Assembly: GCA_023128455.1 (NCBI GenBank)
Contig: JAGMDW010000157.1
Span: 1 to 17,827 of the forward strand
Direction of reading: 5' to 3'
DNA: 17,827 bases
Source: Desulfurellaceae bacterium
GTDB lineage: Bacteria > Campylobacterota_A > Desulfurellia > JAGGSF01
In this document: in pieces, positions 7,015-15,025 of the stretch
Layout of the letters: the number at the start of each line of letters is the position of its first letter
Numbering within the stretch: the stretch's first letter is position 1
The notes under the pieces: model-generated
What the model saw: the letters and a program-made list of their open reading frames with translations, nothing else
The model's database searches: none
Told to the model about the DNA's origin: nothing
Program-made: the position numbers and the translations under genes

Positions 7015-7910
7015 TAAAATACTCTATTATATAAAAACCCCTTGCCATTATAGGAAATAATAGCATAGATATGATTATTTTCATCTACTACCCGCCATAG
7101 CTTTTTTTCTATTTTTAAATCTTGAGCAAAGAAATCAAGGGATATCTTCTGTCCGCACCTTATCTTCTCCTCATATCCTTTCTTCAAGAGCAGGGAGGGC
7201 AAAAAAGAAAGCGCTTTGTCTATGCTGATCAAACAGTAAGGCAATTTCTCACCCAAATCAGCAAGTTTTATCGCCTCATTCACTGTGAACGGATAAGATT
7301 CTGTACGCCTCAAACTCTCTACTACAGCACCTGTTTTAAGCCTCTTACCAATATCATCCACCAAACTTCTTATATATGTTCCTTTTGAACACTTCACAGA
7401 AAAACATACCCTATTTTTTTCCATAAACCGAAAGAAAATGTCATATATATTTATTTTTTTGGGAGATGTAAAAACCCTTTCTCCGCCTCGAGCATATTCA
7501 TAGAGCTTCTTTCCTTTGTACTTCACTGCCGAAAAAGGTGGAGGAGCTTGTTTAGTCTCGCCTATAAATTCGTTCAATACATTTTTTATTTCGTTTTGCC
7601 GTATGGGTTCAAACTGTGCGCGGTGCAAAATTTTCCCTTCCATATCATAGGTATCGGTAGATATACCCAATATCATACATACATCATACTTCTTGCAACC
7701 AACAGAAAAATAAGAGAGAATTTTTGTGGCTTTCCCTACACCAACAATCAGGAGTCCCGTAGCTAAAGGATCTAATGTTCCAGCATGTCCAATCTTTTTA
7801 ACATTCAGTTTTCTGCCTACAGTGTGAACAACATCAAACGATGTAGGCCCTCGTTCTTTATCTATGAGAAGAATACCGTCCATCATTAATTTTAGAAAAC
7901 GCCCATACAA
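7011..7910 (-). CDS. truB: tRNA pseudouridine(55) synthase TruB
   Basis: Makes pseudouridine 55 in the T-loop of tRNAs. The catalytic Asp47 lies in the signature GHAGTLDPLATGLL (residues 41-54), after the canonical ILLIDKERGPTSFDVV opening. YKGKKLYEYARGGE and CSKGTYIRSLVDDIG are further TruB blocks, and a divergent C-terminal domain follows. The start is uncertain. ATG 7910 has an SD-like AAGGAAAAGG just upstream. The family's usual N-terminus (MDGILLIDK) begins at 7883, where no SD is seen but coupling to the nrnA stop (7858) is possible. Either start overlaps nrnA, by 53 or 26 nt. It is the last gene of the rimP operon. Confidence 0.93.
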   Translation of the reverse strand: MYGRFLKLMMDGILLIDKERGPTSFDVVHTVGRKLNVKKIGHAGTLDPLATGLLIVGVGKATKILSYFSVGCKKYDVCMILGISTDTYDMEGKILHRAQFEPIRQNEIKNVLNEFIGETKQAPPPFSAVKYKGKKLYEYARGGERVFTSPKKINIYDIFFRFMEKNRVCFSVKCSKGTYIRSLVDDIGKRLKTGAVVESLRRTESYPFTVNEAIKLADLGEKLPYCLISIDKALSFLPSLLLKKGYEEKIRCGQKISLDFFAQDLKIEKKLWRVVDENNHIYAIISYNGKGFLYNRVFY

Positions 7911-8838
7911 CCTTTTCCTTCACCTCATTCAAACTACCACTTATCTCACAACCTGATGCGTTTTTGTGTCCGCCGCCGCCAAACATCACAGCCATTCGAG
8001 AAACATCTACACTGCCCTTAGAGCGAATACTTATTTTAAAGAAGGATGGTTCATCTTCTCTCAAAAGGACACCCACTTCACTGCCTTTCACCGCTCTCGC
8101 AAAATTTACAAAGCCCTCCGTGGACTTGGTTTGGGTATTTGTCTTTTTATACATTTCTCTGGTAACACACATAAGGGCAAGTTTGCCATCACAATAAGTT
8201 TCCAATGTACTCAAGGCAAATCCTAATAATTTCAATGTACCGAATCGCCGCTCTTCATAAATATTGGATGCAATATGCCATGGGTTCACGCCACATTCCA
8301 AAATTTCTGCTGCTGTTCTTAAAACTTTGGGCGTGGTACTGAGATACCTGAATGAACCAGTATCAGTAAGAATAGCTGCATAAATTTGGGTAGCTAAATT
8401 TTTATCCACAGGAAAATCTATATATTTTACAAATTGCCACACCAAACACCCTACCGCCGCGGCATTACTGTCAACAATATTTATGTCACCAAAATGCGTA
8501 TTTGTTCCATGATGGTCTATATTTACCACTACATCTATTTCTTCTCTTACAGAATTGCTGAAACCAGTACGCTGAAAATCCGCACAATCCAAAGCAATCA
8601 ACACTTCACAACCACCTTTTTTTAAAGGTTTGATTAAATCTGCATCCGGTAAAAATGCAAAGTTTCCCGGAATAGGCGTAGCATTAAATATCTCTACTTG
8701 CTTTCCCTTCTTTCTTAATATCCTACCCATAGCCAGGCTTGAACCTATTGCATCACCATCAGGATTCTTGTGAGAAACAACAACAAATGATGTTCGTCTC
8801 TGTATCAACTCAGCTAATCTTCTCCACTCTTCATTCAT
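7858..8838 (-). CDS. nrnA: DHH-family oligoribonuclease / pAp phosphatase NrnA
   Basis: A 326-aa DHH-DHHA1 phosphoesterase. NrnA enzymes degrade 2-5-nt RNA oligomers and dephosphorylate 3'-phosphoadenosine 5'-phosphate. The metal-binding motifs are NPDGDAIGS (25-33), ALDCAD (82-87), the eponymous DHH (108-110) and TDTG (158-161). The C-terminal substrate-binding motif GGGGHKNASG is at 287-296. There are no CBS or GGDEF/PAS domains, so this is not the membrane-bound c-di-AMP phosphodiesterase GdpP. Some stand-alone DHH-DHHA1 proteins do cleave pApA or c-di-AMP, which matters because a diadenylate cyclase lies about 5.5 kb upstream. The start overlaps the rbfA stop by 8 nt, with GAGG upstream. 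The rbfA-nrnA-truB order is common in bacteria. Confidence 0.92.
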   Translation of the reverse strand: MNEEWRRLAELIQRRTSFVVVSHKNPDGDAIGSSLAMGRILRKKGKQVEIFNATPIPGNFAFLPDADLIKPLKKGGCEVLIALDCADFQRTGFSNSVREEIDVVVNIDHHGTNTHFGDINIVDSNAAAVGCLVWQFVKYIDFPVDKNLATQIYAAILTDTGSFRYLSTTPKVLRTAAEILECGVNPWHIASNIYEERRFGTLKLLGFALSTLETYCDGKLALMCVTREMYKKTNTQTKSTEGFVNFARAVKGSEVGVLLREDEPSFFKISIRSKGSVDVSRMAVMFGGGGHKNASGCEISGSLNEVKEKVVWAFSKINDGRYSSHR

Positions 8839-9181
8839 GTGATTCCTCTATCTCTTTCAATATATTATCTATATAAAGCCCCCTTTGCATGGATCTGTCA
8901 TAGATAAAAGAAAAATGCGGGACACATCTCAATTTTACTCTCTTCGCTATTGCCCGTGTAATAATGGAAGAAGCATGGTTTAAGATATCAATCACCTCTT
9001 GAGAATTATAATTTTTTGCATTCACATAGACCTTAGCATGTTTTAAATCATTGCTTACATTCACATCTATTACTGTAACAGCCTTAAGACGCTCATCTCT
9101 CACATCAAATAATAAAGTTTCCGCTAATGCCCGATGTATCTCTTTGGCCACCCTTATACTTCTCTTACAAGGTCTTCTCAT
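8831..9181 (-). CDS. rbfA: Ribosome-binding factor A
   Basis: A 116-aa KH-fold protein that binds the 30S subunit during late maturation of 16S rRNA. The N-terminus RVAKEIHRALAETLLFDVRDERLKAVTVIDVNVSNDLKHAKVYVN is the standard RbfA block, followed by the short hinge-helix LNHASSIITRAIAKRVKLRCVPHFSFIYDRS. The protein ends soon after the domain. Its ATG overlaps the DUF503 stop as ATGA and follows GGAG. Its position after infB supports the call. Confidence 0.95.
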   Translation of the reverse strand: MRRPCKRSIRVAKEIHRALAETLLFDVRDERLKAVTVIDVNVSNDLKHAKVYVNAKNYNSQEVIDILNHASSIITRAIAKRVKLRCVPHFSFIYDRSMQRGLYIDNILKEIEESHE

Positions 9182-9459
9182 AAAATGCTCCTTTCTATAT
9201 TTATCACTTCCACATCACATCTATCTTCTATGCTTCTCAAAACACGATTTAGCAGCTCTCTTGTAAAATGCACATTAGAAGAAACACAAGCTACGCCGAG
9301 TTGAGAATAATTATACTTTGCATTATCATCTACAACGCTTATAGAGATATTAAACTTGCTTCGCAATTGATCTTTAATGCTGTTGAGAATACGCCTCTTA
9401 TCTTTCAAATTAAAACTATTATTTAAAAGCAATGAAATATCCAACAACCCTACGATCAT
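9178..9459 (-). CDS. DUF503 (YlxP-like) family protein
   Basis: A 93-aa protein of the DUF503 family, known as YlxP in Bacillus, which lies in the same infB-rbfA interval in many bacteria. The opening MIVGLLDISLLLNNSFNLKDKRRILNSIKDQLRSKFN matches the family's strand-helix pattern, with the conserved LKDKR core at residues 18-22. The reading frame stays open further upstream inside infB, but the family N-terminus starts at the ATG at 9459, which overlaps the infB stop as ATGA. The molecular role is not established; a function in ribosome assembly is inferred from its neighbours and small basic character. Confidence 0.88.
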   Translation of the reverse strand: MIVGLLDISLLLNNSFNLKDKRRILNSIKDQLRSKFNISISVVDDNAKYNYSQLGVACVSSNVHFTRELLNRVLRSIEDRCDVEVINIERSIL

Positions 9460-11549
9460 TCTCGGGCTACTTCTTTTATCCTGTATACCTCTATAATATC
9501 CCCTACTTTCACATCGTTGAAATTCTCTATTTTCAGTCCACACTCATAACCAGCGGCCACGTCTGATACATCTTCCTTGAATCTTTTCAAGGAAGCAATC
9601 TTCCCTTCATAAACAACCGCATCATTTCTTATCACGCGTACTTGCATATTTCTCAACACATGACCATTTCGCACATAGCAACCCGCTATCGTTCCTATAT
9701 GAGGAGCAGAAAATACCTCTCTCACCTCAACCTGACCCAATACTTCTTCTTCCAAGATAGGAGCAAGCATACCTGTCTGTGCCTTTTTTATATCATCTAT
9801 CACATCATAGATTACCTTATAGGTGCGTATGCCAACCTTTAAATCCTGAGCCAATTTCGCTGCTTCCATTGTTGGCCTAACATTAAAACCAACAATTATA
9901 GCATTTGAGGCAAATGCCAAATTAACATCCGTTTTATTAATTGCCCCCATGCCTGCGTGGATAACATTTATCGTTACCTCATCCATAGAAAGACGGGACA
10001 CAGCATTACTTACAGCCTCAATAGAACCAGAAACATCTGTCTTAATAATAATAGAAAGCTCTTTTACCTCTTTTCCTGCTTGAGCTAATAAGTTTTCTAA
10101 ACTCATTTTCGGTGATGAAACCTGCAATTCCTTCTTTCTTACAGTACGCTCGTGAGCAATTTGACGAGCAATCTTCTCATTCTTAACCACAACAAATGCA
10201 TCACCGGCCGATGGTACATCATGAATTCCCAAAACCCTCACCGGCACCGACGGTCCTGCCTCTTTTATTCTCTTTCCCACATCGCTGATCAAAGCCCTTG
10301 CTCTTCCACAAGTTGAACCAACAACAAATACATCTCCTCTTCTTAAAGTTCCTTCTTTCACCAAGACAGTAGCCACAGGCCCCTGCGCAGGATCCAAAAG
10401 CGCTTCTATGACCACTCCTTTCGCATCTTTATCTGGATTTGATTTTAACTCTAAAATATCTGCCTGCAATAACACATTTTCCAACAACTCATCAATACCT
10501 ATACCTTTTTTTGCTGAAATATCAGTGAATAGATTATCTCCCCCCCATTCTTCGGGAACAACACCATAATCTGCCAACTCCTTTTTCACCTTATCGGGAT
10601 TGGCATTAGGTTTGTCGATCTTGTTTATAACAACAACGATGGGAACATCGGCAACTCTGGCATGGTCTATCGCCTCCTTGGTTTGAGGCATTACCCCATC
10701 ATCAGCTGCCACCACTAAAATAACAATGTCTGTAATCTTTGCACCGCGAGCTCTCATCTCTGTAAATGCTTCATGTCCTGGTGTATCCAAAAATGTAATC
10801 TTGTGCCCATCTACTGCAACCATGTATGCTCCAATGTGTTGAGTAATTCCGCCTGCTTCACTCTGAGCAACCCTCGTTTTCCTAATATTATCCAACAATG
10901 TAGTTTTGCCATGATCCACATGGCCCATCACTGTAACCACCGGCGAGCGCAGTTTAAGGTTTTTCTCTTCATCAGGTTCAGCGGCAAGCCCAGAAAGTAG
11001 TTTCTCCTCCCTTGCTTCCTCTTTCTTCAACTTCCATCCGTATTCTTCGGCTATAATACCTGCTGCATTTTCATCAATAAAGTCATTCTTTCTCAACATA
11101 ATACCTAACTGAAACAACTTGGATAAAACCTCTGATATCTCCACGCCAATCTTCCTTGCAAATTCATAAACCGTAGTATCACTGGTAATCTTAACGGTCT
11201 TTTCCGTCTCTTCTTCCTGTTTCTTCCTTTTCACATATTTTTTTCTTTCTTTAAATATTCGAGGGGTAGCTCTTTCAATAAGCTCTTTTTTCCTCACTTC
11301 ATAAGCCAACCGTCTCGCTTCTCTCTCTTCTTCTACCTTTTTCGCTGCGGCCTTCGGCCTAATAATTTTGGATTTTACCCTTGTTGCCTTTTTCTGTTGC
11401 CATTCATGTACAAACTTATCGGCAGTTTCCTCATCTATCGTGCTAAAATGGTTAGCCGCTTTTATGCCCCTTTTTTTCAAATAATCTATAACAACCGAAC
11501 TTTTTATATTGAGCCTTTGAGCAATACTGTATATTCTTACCTTTCCCAT
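9456..11549 (-). CDS. infB: Translation initiation factor IF-2
   Basis: A 697-aa GTPase that delivers initiator tRNA to the 30S subunit and promotes subunit joining. The N-terminus (1-50) carries an IF2_N-like fold (VRIYSIAQRLNIKSSVVIDYLKKRG), followed by a Lys/Glu/Arg-rich linker and a second IF2_N-like segment (~120-175). The G domain is complete: G1 GHVDHGKT (209-216), G2 GGITQHIG (233-240), G3 DTPGHE (255-260) and G4 NKID (309-312). Domains II-IV follow to the conserved end (VGDIIEVYRIKEVARE). The N-terminal extension is short compared with E. coli IF-2. The ATG abuts the nusA stop with no gap and has GAGGAG just upstream. Confidence 0.97.
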   Translation of the reverse strand: MGKVRIYSIAQRLNIKSSVVIDYLKKRGIKAANHFSTIDEETADKFVHEWQQKKATRVKSKIIRPKAAAKKVEEEREARRLAYEVRKKELIERATPRIFKERKKYVKRKKQEEETEKTVKITSDTTVYEFARKIGVEISEVLSKLFQLGIMLRKNDFIDENAAGIIAEEYGWKLKKEEAREEKLLSGLAAEPDEEKNLKLRSPVVTVMGHVDHGKTTLLDNIRKTRVAQSEAGGITQHIGAYMVAVDGHKITFLDTPGHEAFTEMRARGAKITDIVILVVAADDGVMPQTKEAIDHARVADVPIVVVINKIDKPNANPDKVKKELADYGVVPEEWGGDNLFTDISAKKGIGIDELLENVLLQADILELKSNPDKDAKGVVIEALLDPAQGPVATVLVKEGTLRRGDVFVVGSTCGRARALISDVGKRIKEAGPSVPVRVLGIHDVPSAGDAFVVVKNEKIARQIAHERTVRKKELQVSSPKMSLENLLAQAGKEVKELSIIIKTDVSGSIEAVSNAVSRLSMDEVTINVIHAGMGAINKTDVNLAFASNAIIVGFNVRPTMEAAKLAQDLKVGIRTYKVIYDVIDDIKKAQTGMLAPILEEEVLGQVEVREVFSAPHIGTIAGCYVRNGHVLRNMQVRVIRNDAVVYEGKIASLKRFKEDVSDVAAGYECGLKIENFNDVKVGDIIEVYRIKEVARE

Positions 11550-12797
11550 CTAAGTCTCCTCGCCATGAATGATATGCTCCCATATTAAATTGCCCCTCTT
11601 TTTACCTAAGCCTTTTATATTTAAAAGCGCCTTTTTGCCCGCTCTTTTTAAATCATCAACACTTTCGTATCCAGCATTATAAAGAGTCTCTGCCACTTTT
11701 TCCCCTACTCCTTTCAACCTACAAAATTCTCTTATTATCTCTTCTTCTTCTTCACCTTCCTCCTTCCAATTATATTCGGAACTTTTCACAATATCTATAT
11801 TATAACCGGTAAGTTTGGCTGCCAGCCTTGCATTTATCCCTTTCTTCCCAATAGCAATAGGAAAATCTTCATCAGAAACAACCACCAGTGCTTTTCTATT
11901 TTCTTCATCTATCTCCACAGCCAATGCCTTGGCAGGAGAAATGCTGTTTGCTATTAAAACCGAGGCATTGTGCGACCACTTGATTACATCTATTTTTTCA
12001 TCACCTAATTCTTTCACCACAGCTGTTATGCGCACGCCTTTGGACCCCACGCATGTACCCACAGGATCAATGCGTGAATCTTTAGCATAAACAGCCACTT
12101 TTGTTCTCTGCCCCGGTCCTCTCGCAACAGCCTTTATCTCCACTCCCCCGTCTCTTACCTCCGGCACTTCTTTAACAAATAATTCCCTTACAAAACCAGG
12201 ATGAGTTCGCGAAAGAATAAGCTTCACACCTCTCGCCTCTCTTCTTACACTTAAAAGGTATACCCTTATAATATCGCCAACAATAAACTTATCCGCTGGC
12301 GATTGTTCTCGTTGTGGCAATACACCCATTGTATTTTTAAAATCCACAATTATATTACCGTGAACATCAACACTCCAAACCATGCCTGTTATAATCTTCC
12401 CTTCTTTCTTTTCATATTCTTCGAAAGTTGAACGCCTTTCTGCTTCCTTAAACATTTTAAGGACTGCATTCTCAGCTGTTGCAGCCGCTATTCTTCCCAT
12501 TTCCTTTGGATCAATAAGTACTTTTAGCTTACTTCCTCTGCGAGCATTTTCTTTATAATTTTTCGCCTCAGATAAAGATATCTCACCTGCACTTTGAGGA
12601 TGCGATACCACTTTTTTTTCCACATATAGTTGGAATAATCCCTTTTCCTTATCAACTACAACCTCTACGGGAATGTCTTCGCCGAATTTCCTTTGTGCTG
12701 CAGCCTTCATTGCATCTTTAATAGTATCCAAAAGCTCATCTATAGAAAGATCATGTTCTTTGGCAATACTTGCAACCAATTCAAATAATTCTTTCAT
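11550..12797 (-). CDS. nusA: Transcription elongation/termination factor NusA
   Basis: A 415-aa RNA-polymerase-binding factor that modulates pausing, termination and antitermination. In order: an N-terminal RNAP-binding domain (1-~130), an S1 domain (~135-200, GMVWSVDVHGNIIVDF), two KH domains (VKGIRI-type GXXG seen in GSKGVRITAV and GKKGINARLA), and a C-terminal pair of helix-hairpin-helix motifs (LKGVGEKVAETLYNAGYESVDDL and IKGLGKKRGNLIWEH). It lacks the longer acidic C-terminal repeats of E. coli NusA, as in many other bacteria. AGGAGG (12803-12808), overlapping the rimP stop, places the start. Unlike many clusters, no ylxR or L7Ae-like gene separates it from infB. Confidence 0.96.
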   Translation of the reverse strand: MKELFELVASIAKEHDLSIDELLDTIKDAMKAAAQRKFGEDIPVEVVVDKEKGLFQLYVEKKVVSHPQSAGEISLSEAKNYKENARRGSKLKVLIDPKEMGRIAAATAENAVLKMFKEAERRSTFEEYEKKEGKIITGMVWSVDVHGNIIVDFKNTMGVLPQREQSPADKFIVGDIIRVYLLSVRREARGVKLILSRTHPGFVRELFVKEVPEVRDGGVEIKAVARGPGQRTKVAVYAKDSRIDPVGTCVGSKGVRITAVVKELGDEKIDVIKWSHNASVLIANSISPAKALAVEIDEENRKALVVVSDEDFPIAIGKKGINARLAAKLTGYNIDIVKSSEYNWKEEGEEEEEIIREFCRLKGVGEKVAETLYNAGYESVDDLKRAGKKALLNIKGLGKKRGNLIWEHIIHGEET

Positions 12798-12806
12798 TGA
12801 TGCCTC

Positions 12807-13268
12807 CTAAACAATGCCTGCCAGATGAGCTTTTCTAATTACAGTCAATGGTATTCTGTATACTACTTTATCCTTTGAACGAATGATTATATCCCCCTCA
12901 TCCACATCTTCTAAGTGTCCACTGAAGTTTCTCTGCCCTCCTATAGGTTCCTCGGTATGAACCGTTATATCATTTCCCACATTTTGTACAAAATGCTCTT
13001 TTGTTCTAAGCATCCGATTTATGCCAGGAGAGGAAACCTCCAATGTATAAGGTTCATCAATAAAATCTTCCACACTTAAAACCATACTTATCTCCCTGCT
13101 TATTCGTGCACAATCACCAACAGTCACTCCACCTGGTTTATCTATATATATGCGCAAAACTCCATATCTTCCTCGTTTCAAAAATAATATATCATAAATA
13201 GAAATCTTCCTTATCTTAACGAGCGGCTTAATAATCTCTCTTGTTTTCTCTTCAATATCATACTGCAT
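12807..13268 (-). CDS. rimP: Ribosome maturation factor RimP
   Basis: A 153-aa factor for 30S subunit assembly, the first gene of the nusA-infB operon as in most bacteria. The central block GVTVGDCARISREISMVLSVEDFIDEPYTLEVSSPGINRMLRTKEHF is the family's signature, with EVSSPGINR the most conserved piece, and a small SH3-like C-terminal domain follows. The ATG at 13268 is the only sensible start, yet it has no Shine-Dalgarno: the sequence before it is TATAAT-TAGAAA. Together with the promoter placed 6 nt upstream this suggests a leaderless mRNA. NusA follows 9 nt after the stop. Confidence 0.94.
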   Translation of the reverse strand: MQYDIEEKTREIIKPLVKIRKISIYDILFLKRGRYGVLRIYIDKPGGVTVGDCARISREISMVLSVEDFIDEPYTLEVSSPGINRMLRTKEHFVQNVGNDITVHTEEPIGGQRNFSGHLEDVDEGDIIIRSKDKVVYRIPLTVIRKAHLAGIV

Positions 13269-13274
13269 TTTCTA

Positions 13275-13302
13275 ATTATATACTTAAGATTTTTATATGC
13301 AA
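13275..13302 (-). promoter_or_regulatory. Promoter of the rimP-nusA-infB operon (leaderless geometry)
   Basis: On the minus strand, TTGCAT (13297-13302), a 16-nt spacer and a perfect TATAAT (13275-13280). The -10 ends exactly 6 nt before the rimP ATG, so the transcript would begin at or beside the start codon. The whole promoter fits in the 38-bp gap after the folD stop (13307-13309). Confidence 0.65.
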
Positions 13303-13306
13303 GAAC

Positions 13307-14152
13307 CTAACTGCTTAAGCTTAAAGAAACGGCCTTTAATGTATTATGGAGAAGCATGGCAATGGTCATTGGTCCTACCCCCCCAGGAACAGGGGTGATA
13401 AAGGATGCTTTAGGAGAAACACTTTCAAAATCCACATCGCCTACCACTCTATCGCCCATTTTCTTAATACCTACATCTATCACCACCGCCCTTTCTTTAA
13501 TCATATCTCCATTTATGAGCCCATTTTTACCTACTGCTGAAATTACAATATCTGCAGTAGCTATCTTATCTCTAAGATTTGCAGTAAAAATATGACACAC
13601 CTGCACTGTCGCATTCTGGTTGAGTAATAGAAGAGCCATCGGTTTTCCTGTCATATTACCCGCACCAACGATAACTACATCTTTTCCTTTCACCTCTATA
13701 CTATAAGCTTCTAAAAGTTTCATAATGCCTAAAGCGGTACAGGAAGTAAAACACGGATTCCCTCTTGCTAACCTTCCCATATTGTAAGGATGAAACCCGT
13801 CCACATCCTTACAAGTAGCCACTTCCTCCAATACCCGATTTTCATCTATATGTTCAGGTAGAGGAAGCTGAATAAGAATACCGTGAACCATAGGGTTTTC
13901 ATTCAATATCCTAATAACTGACAATAATTTTTCCTCTGTTATCTCTTTGGGCAAACGATGATTTATGGAATATATGCCTACCCGCTCGCAGGCTTTTGTT
14001 TTCATATTCACATAGAGCAGAGAGGCAGGGTTATCCCCCACTAAAATCACGGCCAACCCGGGAACAATTCCATTCTTCTTGTAATTTAACACCTCTACTT
14101 TTATATCTTCCATTACTTCTTGAGAAAGCGTCTTCCCGTCTAAAATTGTCAT
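13307..14152 (-). CDS. folD: Bifunctional methylene-THF dehydrogenase / methenyl-THF cyclohydrolase
   Basis: A 281-aa cytoplasmic enzyme that interconverts 5,10-methylene-THF and 10-formyl-THF, supplying C1 units for purines and formyl-methionine. The catalytic motif YVNMKTKACE holds Lys51; HGILIQLPLP (90-99) and CKDVDGFHPYN (114-124) line the folate site. The nucleotide-binding turn is VGAGNMTGKP (162-171), and GGVGPMT is near the C-terminus. Two spots differ from the usual consensus: the block normally reading PCTPxG is SCTALG (137-142), and the turn normally reading G(R/A)SNIVG is GAGNMTG. Both may alter nucleotide or folate binding, but the protein is full-length. Its ATG directly follows the cyclase stop with no gap and only a weak SD. 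It is the last gene of the psd-folD operon. Confidence 0.93.
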   Translation of the reverse strand: MTILDGKTLSQEVMEDIKVEVLNYKKNGIVPGLAVILVGDNPASLLYVNMKTKACERVGIYSINHRLPKEITEEKLLSVIRILNENPMVHGILIQLPLPEHIDENRVLEEVATCKDVDGFHPYNMGRLARGNPCFTSCTALGIMKLLEAYSIEVKGKDVVIVGAGNMTGKPMALLLLNQNATVQVCHIFTANLRDKIATADIVISAVGKNGLINGDMIKERAVVIDVGIKKMGDRVVGDVDFESVSPKASFITPVPGGVGPMTIAMLLHNTLKAVSLSLSS

Positions 14153-15025
14153 TTAAGAAGATCTCTCGATACGCATAATCATTTTGCCTTTTTTAAATAT
14201 AGATACATCACCCGTAGATGCAGAAACAACTATAGCCACAGCATTTGTTGAAGCAGTCATGGAAGCCGCAGCTATATGCCTGGAACCTAAACCCTTAGGT
14301 AAATCACCAACACTTACAGGAGAAGCAAGATAAGCACCAGCTGAAACAATCACACCTCCCCCATCAATCACTATTGCCCCATCCAACAAACTATACTCCT
14401 TTAATGTATCGGAAAGATCATTCATCAGTATATTCCTTTCATTCTCAGCATAACCCTTAAATGGATTAAATATCATTTGCCTGGAATAACTCATTACCTT
14501 CTCCGCATCTCCCAACATGAATATTGTTCCTATTACTCTCCCTTCTCTTCCCATAGAAGCTAAATCCAAAGCAATAGACAAAAGCTTCTCAAAAATTTCC
14601 CCCTTAATATCCGACTCTAATTTGACATCTCTCGCTGAGAATAGAAACTCATTCTCGCTCGCCATATCTATGCAAAACAAGCTGTCCACCTGCCCATCCG
14701 CTCTTCCCAAAAGGCAGACAACCGTTTCGTCCATTTTTAGCAAGCCCGAAGACAAAGCAATCATCAAAGCTAATTTTACCTTGTTTATACGGCTAATTTT
14801 TATAGAAGGAACAGATATCACATTTCCTACATCCTTTAGTTCTTTTAGATCTATATCTTCACTTTCCCTTAGAACAATAATCTTTTTAATATCGCTGCCT
14901 ATATCTTTTATGCCATCACAATCTAACCCCACATCTTGATAGTAAAAGAGCAGGACAGCTTTTTCTAACTCCTTACATAAACTTACACTTACATTAAGAA
15001 GCTGTTCCTTTATTTTTTGTTGCAT
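14153..15025 (-). CDS. dacZ: Diadenylate cyclase, DacZ-like (PK-like + DAC domains)
   Basis: A 290-aa protein with a C-terminal diadenylate cyclase domain, making c-di-AMP from two ATP. The DAC domain begins near residue 160 (GREGRVIGTIFMLGD), includes NPFKGY (187-192), the catalytic DGA (215-217) and GLGSRHIAAAS (245-255), and ends in VSASTGDVSIFKKGK. The third position of the RHR motif is Ile251 instead of Arg. Residues ~1-135 are not membrane helices as in CdaA, and no DisA DNA-binding domain follows. Instead they resemble a pyruvate-kinase C-terminal fold (KVKLALMIALSSGLLKMDETVVCLLGRADGQVD). That two-domain order is the archaeal DacZ arrangement. The ATG at 15025 follows AAAGGAAG and overlaps the end of the small Cys-rich gene by 32 nt, implying coupled translation. 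The class assignment is from recall of motifs, so it is less sure than the DAC call. Confidence 0.82.
   Translation of the reverse strand: MQQKIKEQLLNVSVSLCKELEKAVLLFYYQDVGLDCDGIKDIGSDIKKIIVLRESEDIDLKELKDVGNVISVPSIKISRINKVKLALMIALSSGLLKMDETVVCLLGRADGQVDSLFCIDMASENEFLFSARDVKLESDIKGEIFEKLLSIALDLASMGREGRVIGTIFMLGDAEKVMSYSRQMIFNPFKGYAENERNILMNDLSDTLKEYSLLDGAIVIDGGGVIVSAGAYLASPVSVGDLPKGLGSRHIAAASMTASTNAVAIVVSASTGDVSIFKKGKMIMRIERSS

Noticed and set aside
9460..9543. Longer N-terminus for the DUF503 gene
   Set aside because: The extension lies inside infB, matches no family sequence, and the ATGA overlap at 9456-9459 is a standard coupled start.
11815..12090. A 91-codon frame antisense to nusA
   Set aside because: Mirror of the KH-domain codons, without a start signal or homology.
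14517..14939. A 140-codon open frame antisense to the cyclase gene
   Set aside because: Ser/Ile/Phe-rich translation with no family features, no SD, and wholly inside a strongly supported gene on the other strand.
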